The notes under the pieces are model-generated. The model was not told the origin of the DNA. It ran no database searches and saw only the letters and a program-made list of their open reading frames with translations. Position numbers and translations under genes: made by a program. From NCBI GenBank assembly GCA_022925895.1, contig JAKSYS010000161.1:37560-101559 (forward strand): a stretch of 64,000 nt of DNA, written 5' to 3'. The first letter of the stretch is position 1. Each line of letters starts with the position of its first letter. Source of the DNA: Fragilaria crotonensis. Lineage: Eukaryota; Bacillariophyta; Fragilariophyceae; Fragilariales; Fragilariaceae. This document shows positions 45,830-58,491 of the stretch, piece by piece.

Positions 45830-47352
45830 AATTGGCGATCTAGGTGCACAAACTTTTAAATTCAATTGTATCAGATAAAATATCTTCAGATCTGTAGTTC
45901 TGAATATTTCCGTTGACGGTTATTTGCGGTTTTAAATGTCCGCGCCAAATGAATAGAGAAACAACTGCCATCGGCGAGAAACGATGATACGACGATTTGA
46001 GAAACGCCACGGTCGCCTGTTGCGTCAATAAACGGAGATCTGACGATCATAAGAATGAATGCCATGAAGGGTCCATGATGCTGTTTCATGACCTGTTCCT
46101 CCTAGGTACCAGATGGAATGCCTTACCTGGAGAAGCTTCCCGACGTCTTCTTCGACGGAGTATTGCTCGATAAACTTGCAAAGGGCGCCGTTGCGATTTG
46201 CGCTTGATAAATTTCTCTTCATCGTTGCAATGGTTGTTGTTTTCGCCATGATGTGGAACGAACGTCGACATGGTGTTTTCCTTCGCCTGCAGTCCTTTTC
46301 GATGAGTGTGCAGGTTGTTCCCGTACTCGGAGTACATTTTGTGTCATGTGGGAGGATGTGTCACTTCAGCAGGCACCGACTACCGGTAGGCTTCCAGTAG
46401 TCACGCTCCGTAGATTCGCACCTACACGTTCTATGATATGGGGTTAGGTATGACTCGAGAAAACTGCCGTTTTCTATCGGCACAACCCTGCAACCAACGA
46501 CAATCTCTTCGTCGGCAGACTCCCGTTTGGCAGGTGTCACGTGTGTGATTGGCCACCCCATTCTCAACTCCGACCCTACTGCACTCGTACGGTACAGTAC
46601 TACCAGTTGCGTTTCGCCAGGTTTCAGGAGACCAGCGTCCGGAGTCCGGAGTCCAGAGTCCAGTGTGTCCAGTGCCCAATGTGCTTTTATGTGCGAGTAT
46701 GGATACTCCCAGTACTAATAGTACTACCCGAAGTACTACTGCCGACTTCCCACGTCAGACGTCAGAGTACTTCATGGTACAGTTCGGAATGTCCCAGTCC
46801 CGCGTTTCTCAAGGATGAGCCAGTCAAACAATGCAAGACCGACCTGCTCTGATTTGAGTCTCGGAGTTGCATGCCGGGGAGGGCAAGGAGTGCCAACTTA
46901 AAAACCGGAGGACGCTACACATATGCCACCACGAACTACCTGGCACAGGTTTTATGTATCCCTGGTAGCACAAAGAACCTACCGGTAGTACCAGTGTATA
47001 GGATATAGACCACCTCCCTTGTCCTATCATTCACTTTTATGAGGTGAGCTAGGCGTCTCACAGAATCGGTCGTACCAACAACTGTATAGCCACCGACATT
47101 ACCTTTGCATGTCTCATGATTCGGGATTGTTTGAATTTCAAATTGCATTGACTCCTTCTCAATTCTCATATTATGTTTTCTCACGACCGACGCCGAAATT
47201 GTCAACAAAAATTTCGCCGCACTCATAGCATTCCCGAGTAGGAGACTTGGATGGCTGCCAACCTTTAAGGTAGCATCGTGATGCGTGAACGATGGTAAAC
47301 TAATAGTTAACTTTCTACCCAGTCGTGCTTAATCCATGCCTTGGATCCGACA
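45830..47352. other. spacer with a possible orphan exon
   Basis: 46127-46249 on the minus strand is a candidate exon (ATG to a CAG|GTAAGG donor), but no partner could be proven. A 96-codon minus frame at 46936-47226 (ATG start) is unrecognised. The rest is GTAC-rich. Confidence 0.3.
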
Positions 47353-50300
47353 CTACTGAGCAATACCTTCAGGCCCGTTTGAAATCATCGGATTCTTCAC
47401 CCAGATCCCCTCCAGGAGTACCCACTTGAAAAATTTCGTCGGAGCTTCAATGCTCGCGTGGTTGCGTGTGATAGGGTTGTGGATACTGGCACGAACTTCC
47501 GATTCAAACACAGCAATCAACCGAGAAGCTGATGAGCTATCGGTGTTAACAGGGCCCGGGCGACCACCGCGAAGAGTTGACGAAGTGAAGTCTTCCTTTG
47601 TCTCCTTGGCAAAGACACCGCGATTCCTCATTTCGGCTCGAAAGGCGTCGCGGACGGGAACGTAAGCAAGTCGACACAAGTACATGCGGAAAATAGCATT
47701 CAACTTGGTTGCTGCGCTTGTAAGCTCGCGACTTCGTAATCGCTCCAACGTTTCAAAGCTGAATGACGCAGGAATACCTTAGTCTTGCCCAATTGAATGC
47801 CCACCTTGGTGAAGTCGACAGCTCCACGGCGGAAATTACCATTGTATGCCTTGGTCGGAGGGGTTGGCGGAGTTTGCGTTGACGGTTCGGGTTTGGTCCA
47901 TGGTTGATACCTAGATTTGACGGAACCTGCCGTTGACGAGGGTGGACAGTTGCTTGTATCCGGTGATGAGAGAGACTGGCTGCTAGAAGTTTTGGACCAA
48001 GTTGGTGGCGAGGAGGAATAACCAGAGTAACTCTTGGCCTTGGCGGCAGGCGGTTCGTGTTTCTTCGACGAAACGTCACTGGTGTCAACCAACCCGTTCT
48101 CTTTATTTTCTTCTGCTTCGAATGCCTGGACCTTTCGATAGATCACTTTCAGCAATTCCTTGCACATTTCCTTGTAGTTAACAGCGTCGGGTTGGGCTGT
48201 ATTTTGAGAAGATGTAGCATGAGAAGGGGGTGGGAATGAGCCACGGAACGCCCCACCTCGTGGTGGCTGCCATTTTTTGTGTGGAGCTGGTGCAGCCCAG
48301 GTGGGTCGCGACGAAGCCCCGTTCTCCAAAGCAGCAGGCGTCTTCTTCATATCTTTGGTCGCGACGCAACGATATCTCTTGCAAAACTCCGCATGTGGAT
48401 AGTGCTGAGGGAAACCAGCGCGACTGACTCGGACCGCCTCCAGAATGCCGCCGCATCTCAATTGTTCGGCGACTATCACAGGATCAAAGTCATCTGCCAC
48501 TAAATGATCATTTGGTTTGAGACAACGTACGTAGTGAGGTGCAGTTTTGTCAATCTTGAAACGCAGCTCGCGTAGCTGACGTCGAAATTGTCCTCCCACA
48601 GTTGCTTTCATGGCTGAAGATTCCGAGCGTCGGAGTTTGTACGGTGTGTTGATGTCCGAAGCAGAGTCATTGCTTGGTGGGAGCGCTTCACCGGACAGGA
48701 CTTCGGACAGGAAGCAGACAAATGGATTGGTCGAGTTCGCTAACAGTACAGTCGATTCATTGTGCATCTCGTCGCGATTTTTCTCAACAAAGCCATCTGT
48801 TGTATATTCAACAAATCCGGCATAGTGATGGACTTCAAATTGAAACACCGCCACTTGCTTGCGATTGGCACGGAACCGTGAGTGACCAGTGCACTTTGAA
48901 TAAACATCCGACGCAAAAGAGCGATCTGTGGTCCCAGGAGCCCGACATTGGTCGTCCAAAATGTTGAGAATTCCAGATCCTCGTTTGTCAATCAAATCCA
49001 GAACATCTTGATTTTCTGGAAATTCGATGAAGGACCATTCGATCCCTTCTCTTTCATACTCTGCTTGCTCATTCTTCAATACGAAAGCATTAAACTGCTG
49101 TTGGAGTGCTTCATTGCAATAGTTGATGCACAATTGCTCGAACGAGTTAGTAGTAAATGACTCGAAGCCAAAGATGTCCAAGACACCGATCGTTGCAACC
49201 GGCATATTGAGCAAATCCTCCTCGTCTTCCTCATCAGGATGATATGCAATCGAGTCATTTATTCGCATGACGAGGTATTGAAACATAGCACCGTATGTAG
49301 CCTTGATGAGGGCCTCTAAACACTTTTCAGCCTTTCGCTTATCCAAACTTCGTTTCACATACCCATCCCGACCGGCTTGAATAGAGAAAGTGCAAAGCGC
49401 CTCATTCAAGGCCACTGATGTTATTCCAAGCAGTTGGCACGCCGGCTCCAGATGAGTATTGGCTCTATCCAATTCCGATTCATCATTGTCGTGTTCAATG
49501 AACACAATGTTCGACGCATGCAACAGCGCTGCCGTGACGGAAAAGATATTCTTTTGCTCTCTAGGTGCAAAATTCATGGTATTCATGGCAACTCGAAGAG
49601 CCTTGTAAGTATCTGCATCGGCAACACCGTCGCGCCGATCTTGCGTTCCGGAATGCATCATGAAGAAATCTTCAGGTGTTGCCGAGCTTGCCAAAAAATA
49701 ATGTCTTAGCTCCTTTGGATCCATGCCTCTGAGCAATTCAAAGAATACATGATAATTGCGCTCTCCGGGAGATTGGGTGACGAGTCGAACCTTTTCCAAT
49801 AGATACGTGTCAATGGTGGCGCCAACCAGCCGTCCAGTCTGGGTGAATTGAATCTCAATGAATTTTCCGAAGCGACTGGAATTGTCGTTGCGGATGGTGC
49901 GGGCATTGCCAAAGCTTTCCAATATAGGATTTGATTGCAATACTTTTGATTCAATTGAATTGCTTGAGAATTGAATTGAATCGTTGCGATTCATTGCGGC
50001 CGCGGAAGGAGGGGGCGACGCCCAATTCTTGACCTTGGCGTCTTCCGCACGCTTCTCCTCAACTTTCAAATAGGCACGTTTGACGGGCACGTGAGGAGCG
50101 GATGCTCGTTGACTAAGCGCAGCCAAATACTTCATAACAAATTTGGTGGTGACTGTCTTGCCTGCTCCACTTTCTCCACTAACGAGAATGGCTTGGTTGG
50201 CTTCGACTGAAGTCGGATCTTCCAAGGATGCTTCAATTTTTCGCATCATGTTGCGAAAAGATGCATCGGCGATTTGATACACATGCGGTGGAAGGTCCGC

Positions 50301-50897
50301 CTTGAGATTTTTCTCCGCCTTGTCCCAGTATCGCTTCATGCTTGATTCTCCGTAGAGTCTGGGAATACTCTTGAAAGGATTTAGGGCGAGCAGTACTGGA
50401 CCAGTGGCTGTGTAGATTAAATCTTCCTTGTAGCGATGCAAGAGACAATGAACAACTGCAGGTTCGTGCAAGTGCGTGAGGGTAATTAAATCGTTGGGAG
50501 GGATGATCGTTCCCTCGGCATTTTTGGCGTAGTCATTGCCCAAAACAACGTGTCCGTCCTGCAGAGCGGTTGGTGAAAGGGCAATCGTTTCACCATCATC
50601 GTCAAGTTTGACAGAGATTGCTGAAGAACTCTGATTCACCATGAGCCCACCAGTCCATCCCCACTGCTGCGTCCGCCCCATGCTTGCTCCCGTGGCGGAA
50701 CTTGCTCCTCCTGCAACCGAGCCCACGTCGCTGTTGCTGTCGGCATCGCTGAAATACGACCCTGCTTTCCTCAAGGTCAATTTCGACGTAGATCCATACT
50801 TCGGCACCTTGGGATTGCGAATGGCTTCCACGACATGTAGCTGGACCCATACACGGGTGGTGCCTTGCACGCCGCCACCCATCTGGCTGCTGCTCAT
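47353..50897 (-). CDS. myosin heavy chain of a diatom class, one frameshift near its C-terminus
   Basis: The ATG at 50897 opens 1065 codons. After one frame change at about 47755 the reading continues to 47353, about 1180 residues in all. The motor begins after a roughly 150-residue N-terminal region. GESGAGKT (241-248) is the P-loop, NDNSSRFGKF (from 337) is switch I and DIFGFESF (from 574) is switch II. YVRCLKPND is also present, followed by the relay and converter (EAVRVSRAGFPQHYPHAEF). Between that and IQLGKTKVFLRHSA lies a Pro/Ser-rich insertion of about 170 residues (about 855-1025), large for this position. The tail has one IQ-like helix (LTSAATKLNAIFRMYLCRLA) and a short globular end, with no coiled coil, so a monomeric motor is likely. 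The shift lies in AGCTTTGAAACG. One extra T would restore HSAFETLERLRSREL. Confidence 0.9.
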
Positions 50898-53800
50898 GGT
50901 CGCGATCTACTCAGAGAAAGGGAAGTATGACAACCAGGTTTTGCGATATTCGTCTTATCTGCAACAGTACTGAATCTGTGTATTACTACGGAGTTCAAAG
51001 TTCAAACTCTACTGGTACACTGGTACTATGAATAAGTGCGCAAACGATAGATATATGATATATCTTATCCTTATATCGCATATATATATATATATAGGTT
51101 ATACTTGCACGATACGTACACAATCCGCATGACTGAGCGCCGTTCATCCAAAGACGTGGGGGTATGGGGTATGTGGTATGTATAATGTATACTCTTCACA
51201 GATCAGCCTTCGTACTCCGCGTATTACGTATTACGTAGTTCATGAGCCCGAATACTGAATACCCCTACTACTAGACTGCCGTTGTCCTGCTACTGGAGTA
51301 TTGGAACTTCTAACATTCACACAAAGTATCATATGCATACTCGTCGTACTAGTACCTGGTACTCGAGTACCTGGTATTTGGCGTAATCCTCAGACCCCAA
51401 TGCTTTCCCCGGCACGCAGTTTTTTCCAGTATCCTGTACTGTAGATGTTAGTATGTCGGTATGCTTTGACGAATTGCATCCCGAGTACCAGATATCATAC
51501 TACTTGTACTACGTATATATGTTTATGGGATATGGGCAGTCCCGCCGTCCCGCCTGACTGTCCAAACGAGTATTGTCGTTGAATCCGTTGCAGACGAGGC
51601 TGTTATGATCGATCATACGGACGGTGCACTTTTTCTGTTGATAGTAAGAGTAGACAACTCGCTGCTTGCTCGCTTTTACGGTACAACAGTACCAAAGCTG
51701 TACGGAAATCGTTGTCTGGGATATCGGACCCAGATAGAAGGTGGAAAAACACGGCTCGAGTTCATTAAAGAATATATGATACAGATTTGCACACTAATAC
51801 TGAAACGTTCGATTCGCGGTTTCGTGCGTCCTGGTGCCGTTCAAAAAATGAGCGCGTGCGGCTACTATACTCTATACTGTCCTCTGTACTCGGACTACTC
51901 GAGTACTTGCATACTTGGTACAAGTACGCTATACGTTGTAGGTGTACACCACTCCGTACTCGACGCTCAAGTTGTCATACTCGCCGTGTCCATGCAAGTT
52001 TCGACGTTTCCAAGAACACTTGATGTGTCTTGCTTGTTGGTCTCAATCACAATTATGCACCGCTGTTCTCATTTGAAATGTCACCATGGTTGCTACTTCC
52101 AAAGTTGTATTTGATTGTTGTGGTGCACAGTTCGACAATCTACAATATACTTCCTATCCCACGTCCATGCAACTGGAGTCAGAAGACCACCATGAAGTGG
52201 CTGCAAGCAAATCCAGTTTGCAATCTAAGTGACATTGAGTTCCAAACAACTGAGCGTGGTAAAGCAAGTGCAACAAGCAAGTGAATTGGTGAATTGAGTA
52301 CAGGCAGTGCTGGTGGAAGGAACTGGTGAGGAGCTGTTCCATAGCTACCGTGCAAGTGATCATGCAAGTGATCATGTGTCTCACACAGATCATGTGAAGT
52401 GTGTGTTTCTAACTCGAGCAAATGTGCGAATGTGACGAGAGATAGATAGACAAAATAGTGAAACTAGTAGGTACACCAAAGAAGAAGGAAGCAAGGAATG
52501 TGCTGCTGCTGACAAGATGTTATTGTTGTGCTTTTCATTGTGCAAGGAGGCCACACTATTGCCTTTGTCTCTTCTCATCAACAAATACAAAGACAAAAAG
52601 AAATTGCCGATTTATGGAATAGTCCTGACTTCAATCCTGTTGCCCTGTGTCAGATTGCCATATTGATTTCCATACTTACTATTCATTCATATGAATAAGT
52701 GGCAGCTCTTCCTCAACAAGCAAGAACGCCACAACAGCATATCAAGACATCTTCACCTCTATGATGTGCTTGGACCTGCTGCAAATCATCACATGGTGCT
52801 GGGAACAGAGCAGCAGGCAAGGTGAAGAAAGGGGATCAACAATTCTGTTGAGGAAGCAAGAGAAAGAAGAGCAGCAAGAGGCAACCATGTCTCCAGAGGT
52901 GTATGATGATGACAATGATTCAGAGTCAGAGAAACAATGGATCTCTTGAAAGATGACCAGCTTGTGTTCATCAAACACAAGCGGTGTTTCTGAATGGTCG
53001 ACCGTCATATGGCTGCTCTTGATTTCTGGAGGTTACCGAAAACCACTAACTACTCAACTAGTCACTGCAATCACTCACTTATTGCACAGGTACATCTGAT
53101 GCATCCTATGCTGTAAGTACTGCAACAAGCACCAGTAGTGCCGACAGTCATTGTTGCAAATGCTGCCATCAAGATAATTCTCAGGACAATGACGAATCCG
53201 TGTTGCATCCTCCTGCACCACAGCAGTTGATGCAGGAATTGTCAGAGTGCCAATGCCAGTTGGTTGACGATTGTCCCGACAATCAACATCATATGAGTTG
53301 GCTTAAAGGAAGTGTGGAACTTGGAGAATTCTTGAGTCTCTATCCTTGCTCCTGGTTTGCCTTTAAACACAATCAATGGCTTTGCTCAAGAAAAGCATAC
53401 TTCTTGACACAGTCACAGTAACAGACACCATGACTTGACGTGTAGACAAAGATGAGGTACGCCCATTGATGGTTCTCTCACCTGCAGCACTGATGGTTCG
53501 CCCAGAGGACATGACACAGAAGATTGGTGTCTGGGACATGATGGGTTGCTCAAGTCCTCCTTCAGCTTCCTCCATCATTGCACCTGTGACAGTTGCATGT
53601 CAAAATGACGGCAACATGAACTCAAAGTCTCACCTGATAACTGCCACTCATCAATTCAAGCCAAAATATGAACCTTTTCTCAATTTGTGAAGTATCTTTG
53701 GCAAGGCATTCTTGGAAGAGTGGTGCAAGTAGATTGATGTGGTGGGTGTCAGAAGAATGATTGTGTCAGAATAGGGGCTTTTGGTGTGCCAAGAATTATG

Positions 53801-53973
53801 ATTTGGTGCACCAACATTTTGGTATGTGCATTGTCCCATTTTCTCGGTTTGTTGTGCTCTGCGGATTCATTCGATGTACGTTTGGAGGGTGTGAGATTCA
53901 TCGCTGGTTGCACCAAGCTAACGATCTTAAAGTCTAGTACATTGCATGCGTAGATCCTCATATAGATATATGT
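50898..53973. other. mostly gene-free; decayed element traces at 52.2-53.7 kb
   Basis: 51048-51100 is an AT microsatellite. 51300-51500 and 51860-51960 are GTAC-rich. From 52.2 to 53.7 kb, short plus-strand pieces look coding (MKWLQANPVCNLSDIEFQTT at 52193, a W-N-S-P-D-F-N-P segment near 52615, and acidic Gln/Glu-rich sequence at 52790-52949). They resemble parts of diatom multicopy hypothetical proteins, but frames are broken and I cannot name a family. Confidence 0.35.
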
Positions 53974-53982
53974 TACATATAA

Positions 53983-54537
53983 GGGGAAATTGCTATCGTA
54001 CCTGTTATCTATTCCAAAAATTGAAAACACCTGTTATCGGCTATAATATACCCCCTCAAATGACAATAATAGCATGCTAACTTTTACTATATCAAAAACA
54101 CCTATTATCTTTTTGCCATTTTTTCAATAGCACCATTTATGTTTTACACAACTTGCAATATCACCTATTACAATTTGCAATAACACCTGTTTCGATTATG
54201 CCAATTTCAACTCCACGCAAATTATCGTACCCCATAACGTAGAATGCCAACACATTGACACACTTTCAAACGTAAGGATCTCACGCATTGCTTAGCATTA
54301 TCATGTGCTTCTCACTGATGAAATAAGCTGTGTTATTCCATTGACAATGCTTTGTGTGATGGTGTGAGGAAGTATGTGGTCATCTTGTGTGCTCTTGGGT
54401 ACATTCTGGTCGCATTGTCATATGCCTTCAGATTTCTCGGGCTTGAGATGGGTCAGTAACAAAAAATCGCTCGTATACAGTGGTGTACAAATGTACAACA
54501 ACGATCTTTATGACACCAACACAACACAATCTCATCA
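53983..54537 (+). repeat. left MULE terminal inverted repeat
   Basis: Starts GGGGAAATTGCTATCGTACC and matches the right end in reverse complement to ACAATCTCATCA. The few differences seen include one length change in a T-run (ATCTTTATG versus ATCTTTTATG). Confidence 0.95.
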
Positions 54538-54619
54538 GCCATTCATCATCATCAACAGCATCACCCTCTCCCTCCCCTTCCCTTTTTGACAGTCCCTGAC
54601 ACTGATTTCTTGTCTCATT

Positions 54620-55385
54620 ATGCCACCAAAGAAGAAGCCAAGAAGAGCAGCAGTTGAGAAGAGCTTTTTCCAGGAGACCCAAGGTTCTCTATTCCTGTCT
54701 CGGCACATGCAGAAGATGTGCAGGCGCTGCAGGAGAATAAGTATTTGAGTACAAACCTGTTGGACTACTTGATCCAAAGAGGAGCTCCATCTCCCACACC
54801 ACCGTTGCCCACTCAGGATGAAGATATAGCCGCACCACCATTGTACATTGGTGGATTAGCAACAACTTTCTTCATTGAGAAGGCAAATGAACTGGTGCTC
54901 GAATCAACGTCGCGAAAGAGCCTTGAAATCATTTGAATGAGCCTGAAGAGCTACAAAGCCACCACCCTTGCCAGGGGATCAAAGCTTGTTGTGCCAATGG
55001 TTCATAAGTCACATTTCTTTGTCCTTGTGATTGAGTTGACTGGAAAGCATGGTTGTGAATTCTACAAGGGTATTGAGTGCTACGACTCGATGGATTTTTG
55101 CAGTGCACCTACGACAAGGACACGAGGTGCAGCAAGTCATATTTGTGCATTTCTTGCTGAATTTCACAAATTCGCGCTTTACTTTGTCTGTGATGATAAG
55201 TTTAAGATAGGTCGCCCTCAAACTCAGGTCAAGCACTGCCCATGTCCGACTCAAGGTAATGTGATTGATTGTAGCCTCTTTACGATTGGTGTGGTTCTGC
55301 ACATCATCGACAGTATTCCAATCACCAATGAAACTTTCAAACAAGAACAATGACAAAACTACGTTCTGATTTGGCAACTCACCTT
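54620..55385 (+). pseudogene. Ulp1/C48-like cysteine protease region carried by the MULE
   Basis: An ATG at 54620 opens a basic start (MPPKKKPRRAAVEKSFF). After a one-base loss in the T-run at 54665-54669 the frame continues as GDPRFSIPVSAHAEDVQALQ. An in-frame TGA lies at 54934-54936. The protease core follows: PMVHKSHFFVLVIEL gives the His, IECYDSMDF the Asp, and PTQGNVIDCSLF a Gln six residues before the Cys, the same order and Gln-Cys spacing as in Ulp1/SENP enzymes, which remove SUMO-type modifiers. The Asp-Cys distance is longer than usual. A last frame change at about 55345 leads into TKLRSDLATHLAAV, where the fold would end. Active-site residues are intact, so the copy looks recently broken or mis-sequenced. 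Confidence 0.7.
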
Positions 55386-56003
55386 GCCGCTGTTGAAAAC
55401 TTATCCAAGTATCCACTTCCTTGCAGTGTCATCAGAGGATGCTTTCCTGCATTGCTCACCATGGACGACACCGATGATGGCAGCATTGTGGTTCTTGGAG
55501 AATCAAAAAATGCAGAGGACGACTCAGCAAATGCCGAGTCCTCAACTACTGAAGTTGAGGTCATCATGGACGGAAAAGTATCAACAAATGATGTGTCTGC
55601 TAATGTTGCAGAGTCATCCGCAGCCTTCTCATGTAATGTCATTGAGGGTATAGTGGATGGTATTGTAGCAACTAAAGAGTCAGCAGCAAAGGATGCAACA
55701 CAGTCGCCTGGCATGCTTAAGCTTCTTATGGAAATGATCTCACCGGCAAGCCGTGCCATGAAGAAGTGTGGAGGCAAGATATTGAGATTTGAGGAAGGAG
55801 AGGAGAAGAACGATAAGAACGATACTGAAAAGAAGAAGGTTGCTGGCGGTAGCGATATTGTACTAGTGCAAGCCAAGAAGACAGACTCCCAGGGCATGCC
55901 AAGTGAAGGTCAGGAACAACAAGGATGCCAACCACTACAAGCACCTAACAAAATGAACACCGACGCAAAAGAGCATGTTGAAGATGTTGTATTTCCAAAC
56001 TAG
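55386..56003 (+). CDS. acidic linker region between protease and transposase of the MULE
   Basis: Open frame continuing from the protease end to a TAG at 56001-56003. It is rich in Asp, Glu, Ser and Lys (DDTDDGSIVVLGESKNAEDD, then FEEGEEKNDKNDTEKKK), with one helical stretch (MLKLLMEMISPASRAMKKCG). Probably disordered. It may be the tail of the protease protein or a linker to the transposase, which starts at once in another frame. Confidence 0.4.
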   Translation, partial: AAVENLSKYPLPCSVIRGCFPALLTMDDTDDGSIVVLGESKNAEDDSANAESSTTEVEVIMDGKVSTNDVSANVAESSAAFSCNVIEGIVDGIVATKESAAKDATQSPGMLKLLMEMISPASRAMKKCGGKILRFEEGEEKNDKNDTEKKKVAGGSDIVLVQAKKTDSQGMPSEGQEQQGCQPLQAPNKMNTDAKEHVEDVVFPN

Positions 56004-57859
56004 TGAAGGAACTCAAAATTGAGTCCTTCAAAAGCCTTGCTGATGTGACTCCAGTCATGGAGCAATACCAGAAGCAGTCGGGATGTCAGGTTGCGATTCG
56101 TCGAAGTGAAGTGGACAAGTTCCGGGTCTACAAATGCGCTGAGCACGTCAACTGTGTGTTCAAGGTTCATGTTGGGAGGAGACGAATAGATGGCAAGTAT
56201 GTCATCAAGAAGCAATCTGTGTTGCGACACACAACGGTCCGTCGTCCACTCAAAGCAAGTGATGGGCGACAGTGGAAACAGCGGCGCGCTGAAAAAGTTC
56301 AGGAATACATTGAAGAGGCTGCAAAAACGAAGGTTGGAATACCAACTGCCCGAGATGTGATGAAAACGGGATCTCTGAAGGGAGATTCTGTGTCTTACTT
56401 TGCTGCCTACCGTGGCCTCCACAAAGACTCACTAATGTCAAAGCACAGAGCAAAAGAAGGCTACCAGCAAATGATTCCATACCTGCAACAGCTACTGAAA
56501 GGCAATGCGGCTTCAGTCATCGAGTGGGAGACAAATGAGGATCATGAATTACTACAGGCTATGGTGATTCCGGGATTTATGGATGGCATCCTTAAGTTTG
56601 TACGCCCGTGATCTCACTCGATGCGGCGCATATGAAATGTGCTGACCATGTTGGCACTCTTTACATTGCTTCTGTATTGTCAGGAGCTAACGAGGTATAT
56701 CCGATTGGCTTCCTGCTGTCTTCTGGAAATGAAGACCGAGAAACATGGACACACTTCCTGACAAAGCTGAAACAGGCTTGCCCTTCTTTGTGTGAAAGGG
56801 ATGCGACAACTGAGCTGAATCCTTTCATCTTTATCTCAGATCGTGACAAGGGACTTCAACAAGCCCTGGATGACGTGTTCCCAGACAACATAAACGTGCT
56901 GTGTCAAGCACATTGAAGCCAATGTGAAGCAGAGGTTTGGTGCACAATGTGCGGCATATGTATTTCGGATTGCACGCACATTCTCTACTCGGCAGGAGAA
57001 GTTCTTCATTGATCAAGTACGGAAGCTAAGACCAGCCGCTGCAACCTACATAGAAAGCATTGATGGATTGTGGAAGAATACATCTTGGCTGGATGAGAAC
57101 ATGAGACTTCCGCCTCGGTATGGAATCATTACATCAAACACAAGCGAATCTGCCAATAGCATGTTCCTTGCACCTCGCAGCATGCCATGGCTCGAAGCAA
57201 TCGAGAAGATTATTGACATCATGACGAGTCGCATTTCAAGAAATAGAATGAAGTATGTTGACAAGAATCCAGATAATGTTGTTGCTGCTGTCTGGCAAAG
57301 GATTAGAGATGAAAGGGATGCTTCGGCCGGCTTTGATGTGTACGAGTTGGCAAGTGGAGGAGGGCAATATAAGGTAACACCTCAAACACAAGAAATGAGT
57401 TCTGGGGATCGTGCAACACACATAATTCGGGTAATCGAAAGGTGGTGTACTTGTGGCTTCTGGCAAGATATTGGTATTCCGTGCCGTCACTTCATGGCAT
57501 GTTTTCGAAAATTGAGAGATAGAATGGAATTCACAAGTCTGTTGTCTGAATCACACGATGGCATACCAGACTTTTACAAGTACAAGGCACTGCAGCTTCT
57601 TTATGAACCGATCATTGTTCCAGTTGTGGTAGACACAATTGCTTATGACGGAAAAACAAAGCCTCCTCCACAAAGAATCAAGAGACAACCTGGTAGACCA
57701 AAAGTGAAAAGATACCGCAGACGGAGTGAACTCTCTGACCCATCAAAGTTGCCAATTGTGTGTTCCAAATGTAGAGAGCGTGGACACAATCGCCGAACAT
57801 GTGGAATGAAACCAAATGTGGTCCTTACAGAGGTTGCTGACAACAAACAAGAAAAGTAG
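56003..57859 (+). CDS. MULE transposase, interrupted by two single-base losses
   Basis: Three consecutive frames make about 615 codons. 56003-56600 is the DNA-binding N-terminus (CQVAIRRSEVDKFRVYKCAE, with Cys and His as in FAR1/WRKY-GCM1-like fingers). 56605-56910 is the MULE catalytic core (VISLDAAHMK with the first Asp, then GTLYIASVLSGANEVYPIGF, and FISDRDKGLQQAL with the second Asp). 56912-57859 holds NTSESANSMF (candidate catalytic Glu), a SWIM finger (CTCGFWQDIGIPCRH) and a C-terminal zinc knuckle (CSKCRERGHNRRTC) after a basic linker. Joins at about 56600 (FVRP to ISLD) and about 56910 (CQAH to VKQRFG) each need one added base. The protein cuts and inserts the element using the long TIRs. 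Confidence 0.88.
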
Positions 57860-57935
57860 CTCTTAAAGTAGTTCAAGTTGCATGTATATGTGGTGTTGTG
57901 GCTGTTGCTCTTGATCATGAAGAACAGCTACTTCA

Positions 57936-58491
57936 TGATGAGATTGTGTTGTGTTGGTGTCATAAAAGATCGTCGTTGTACATTTGTACACCACTGTATA
58001 CGAGCGATTTTTTGTTACTGACCCATCTCAAGCCCGAGAAATCTGAAGGCATATGACAATGCGACCAGAAAGTACCCAAGAGCACACAAGATGACCACAT
58101 ACTTCCTCACACCATCACACAAAGCATTGTCAATGGAATAGCACAGCTTATTTCATCAGTGAGAAGCACATGATAATGCTAAGCAATGCGTGAGATCCTT
58201 ACGTTTGAAAGTGTGTCAATGTGTTGGCATTCTACGTTATGGGGTACGATAATTTGCGTGGAGTTGAAATTGGCATAATCGAAACAGGTGTTATTGCAAA
58301 TTGTAATAGGTGATATTGCAAGTTGTGTAAAACATAAATGGTGCTACTGAAAAAATGGCAAAAAGATAATAGGTGTTTTTGATATAGTAAAAGTTAGCAT
58401 GCTATTATTGTCATTTGAGGGGGTATATTATAGCCGATAACAGGTGTTTTCAATTTTTGGAATAGATAACAGGTACGATAGCAATTTCCCC
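57936..58491 (-). repeat. right MULE terminal inverted repeat
   Basis: Reverse complement of 53983-54537, about 556 bp. It contains several GGTGTTATTGCAA/AGGTGATATTGCAAG-like short repeats near the outer end, mirrored on the left. These are possible transposase-binding sites. Confidence 0.95.

Noticed and set aside
51048-51100. Promoter-like TATATATATATA run
   Set aside because: It is a microsatellite with no gene starting nearby in either direction within a few hundred bases other than the myosin start 150 bp away, for which no positional evidence supports a TATA role.
54428-54777. Minus-strand frames over the left MULE TIR and protease start
   Set aside because: They mirror the TIR and the protease coding sequence and contain no domain.
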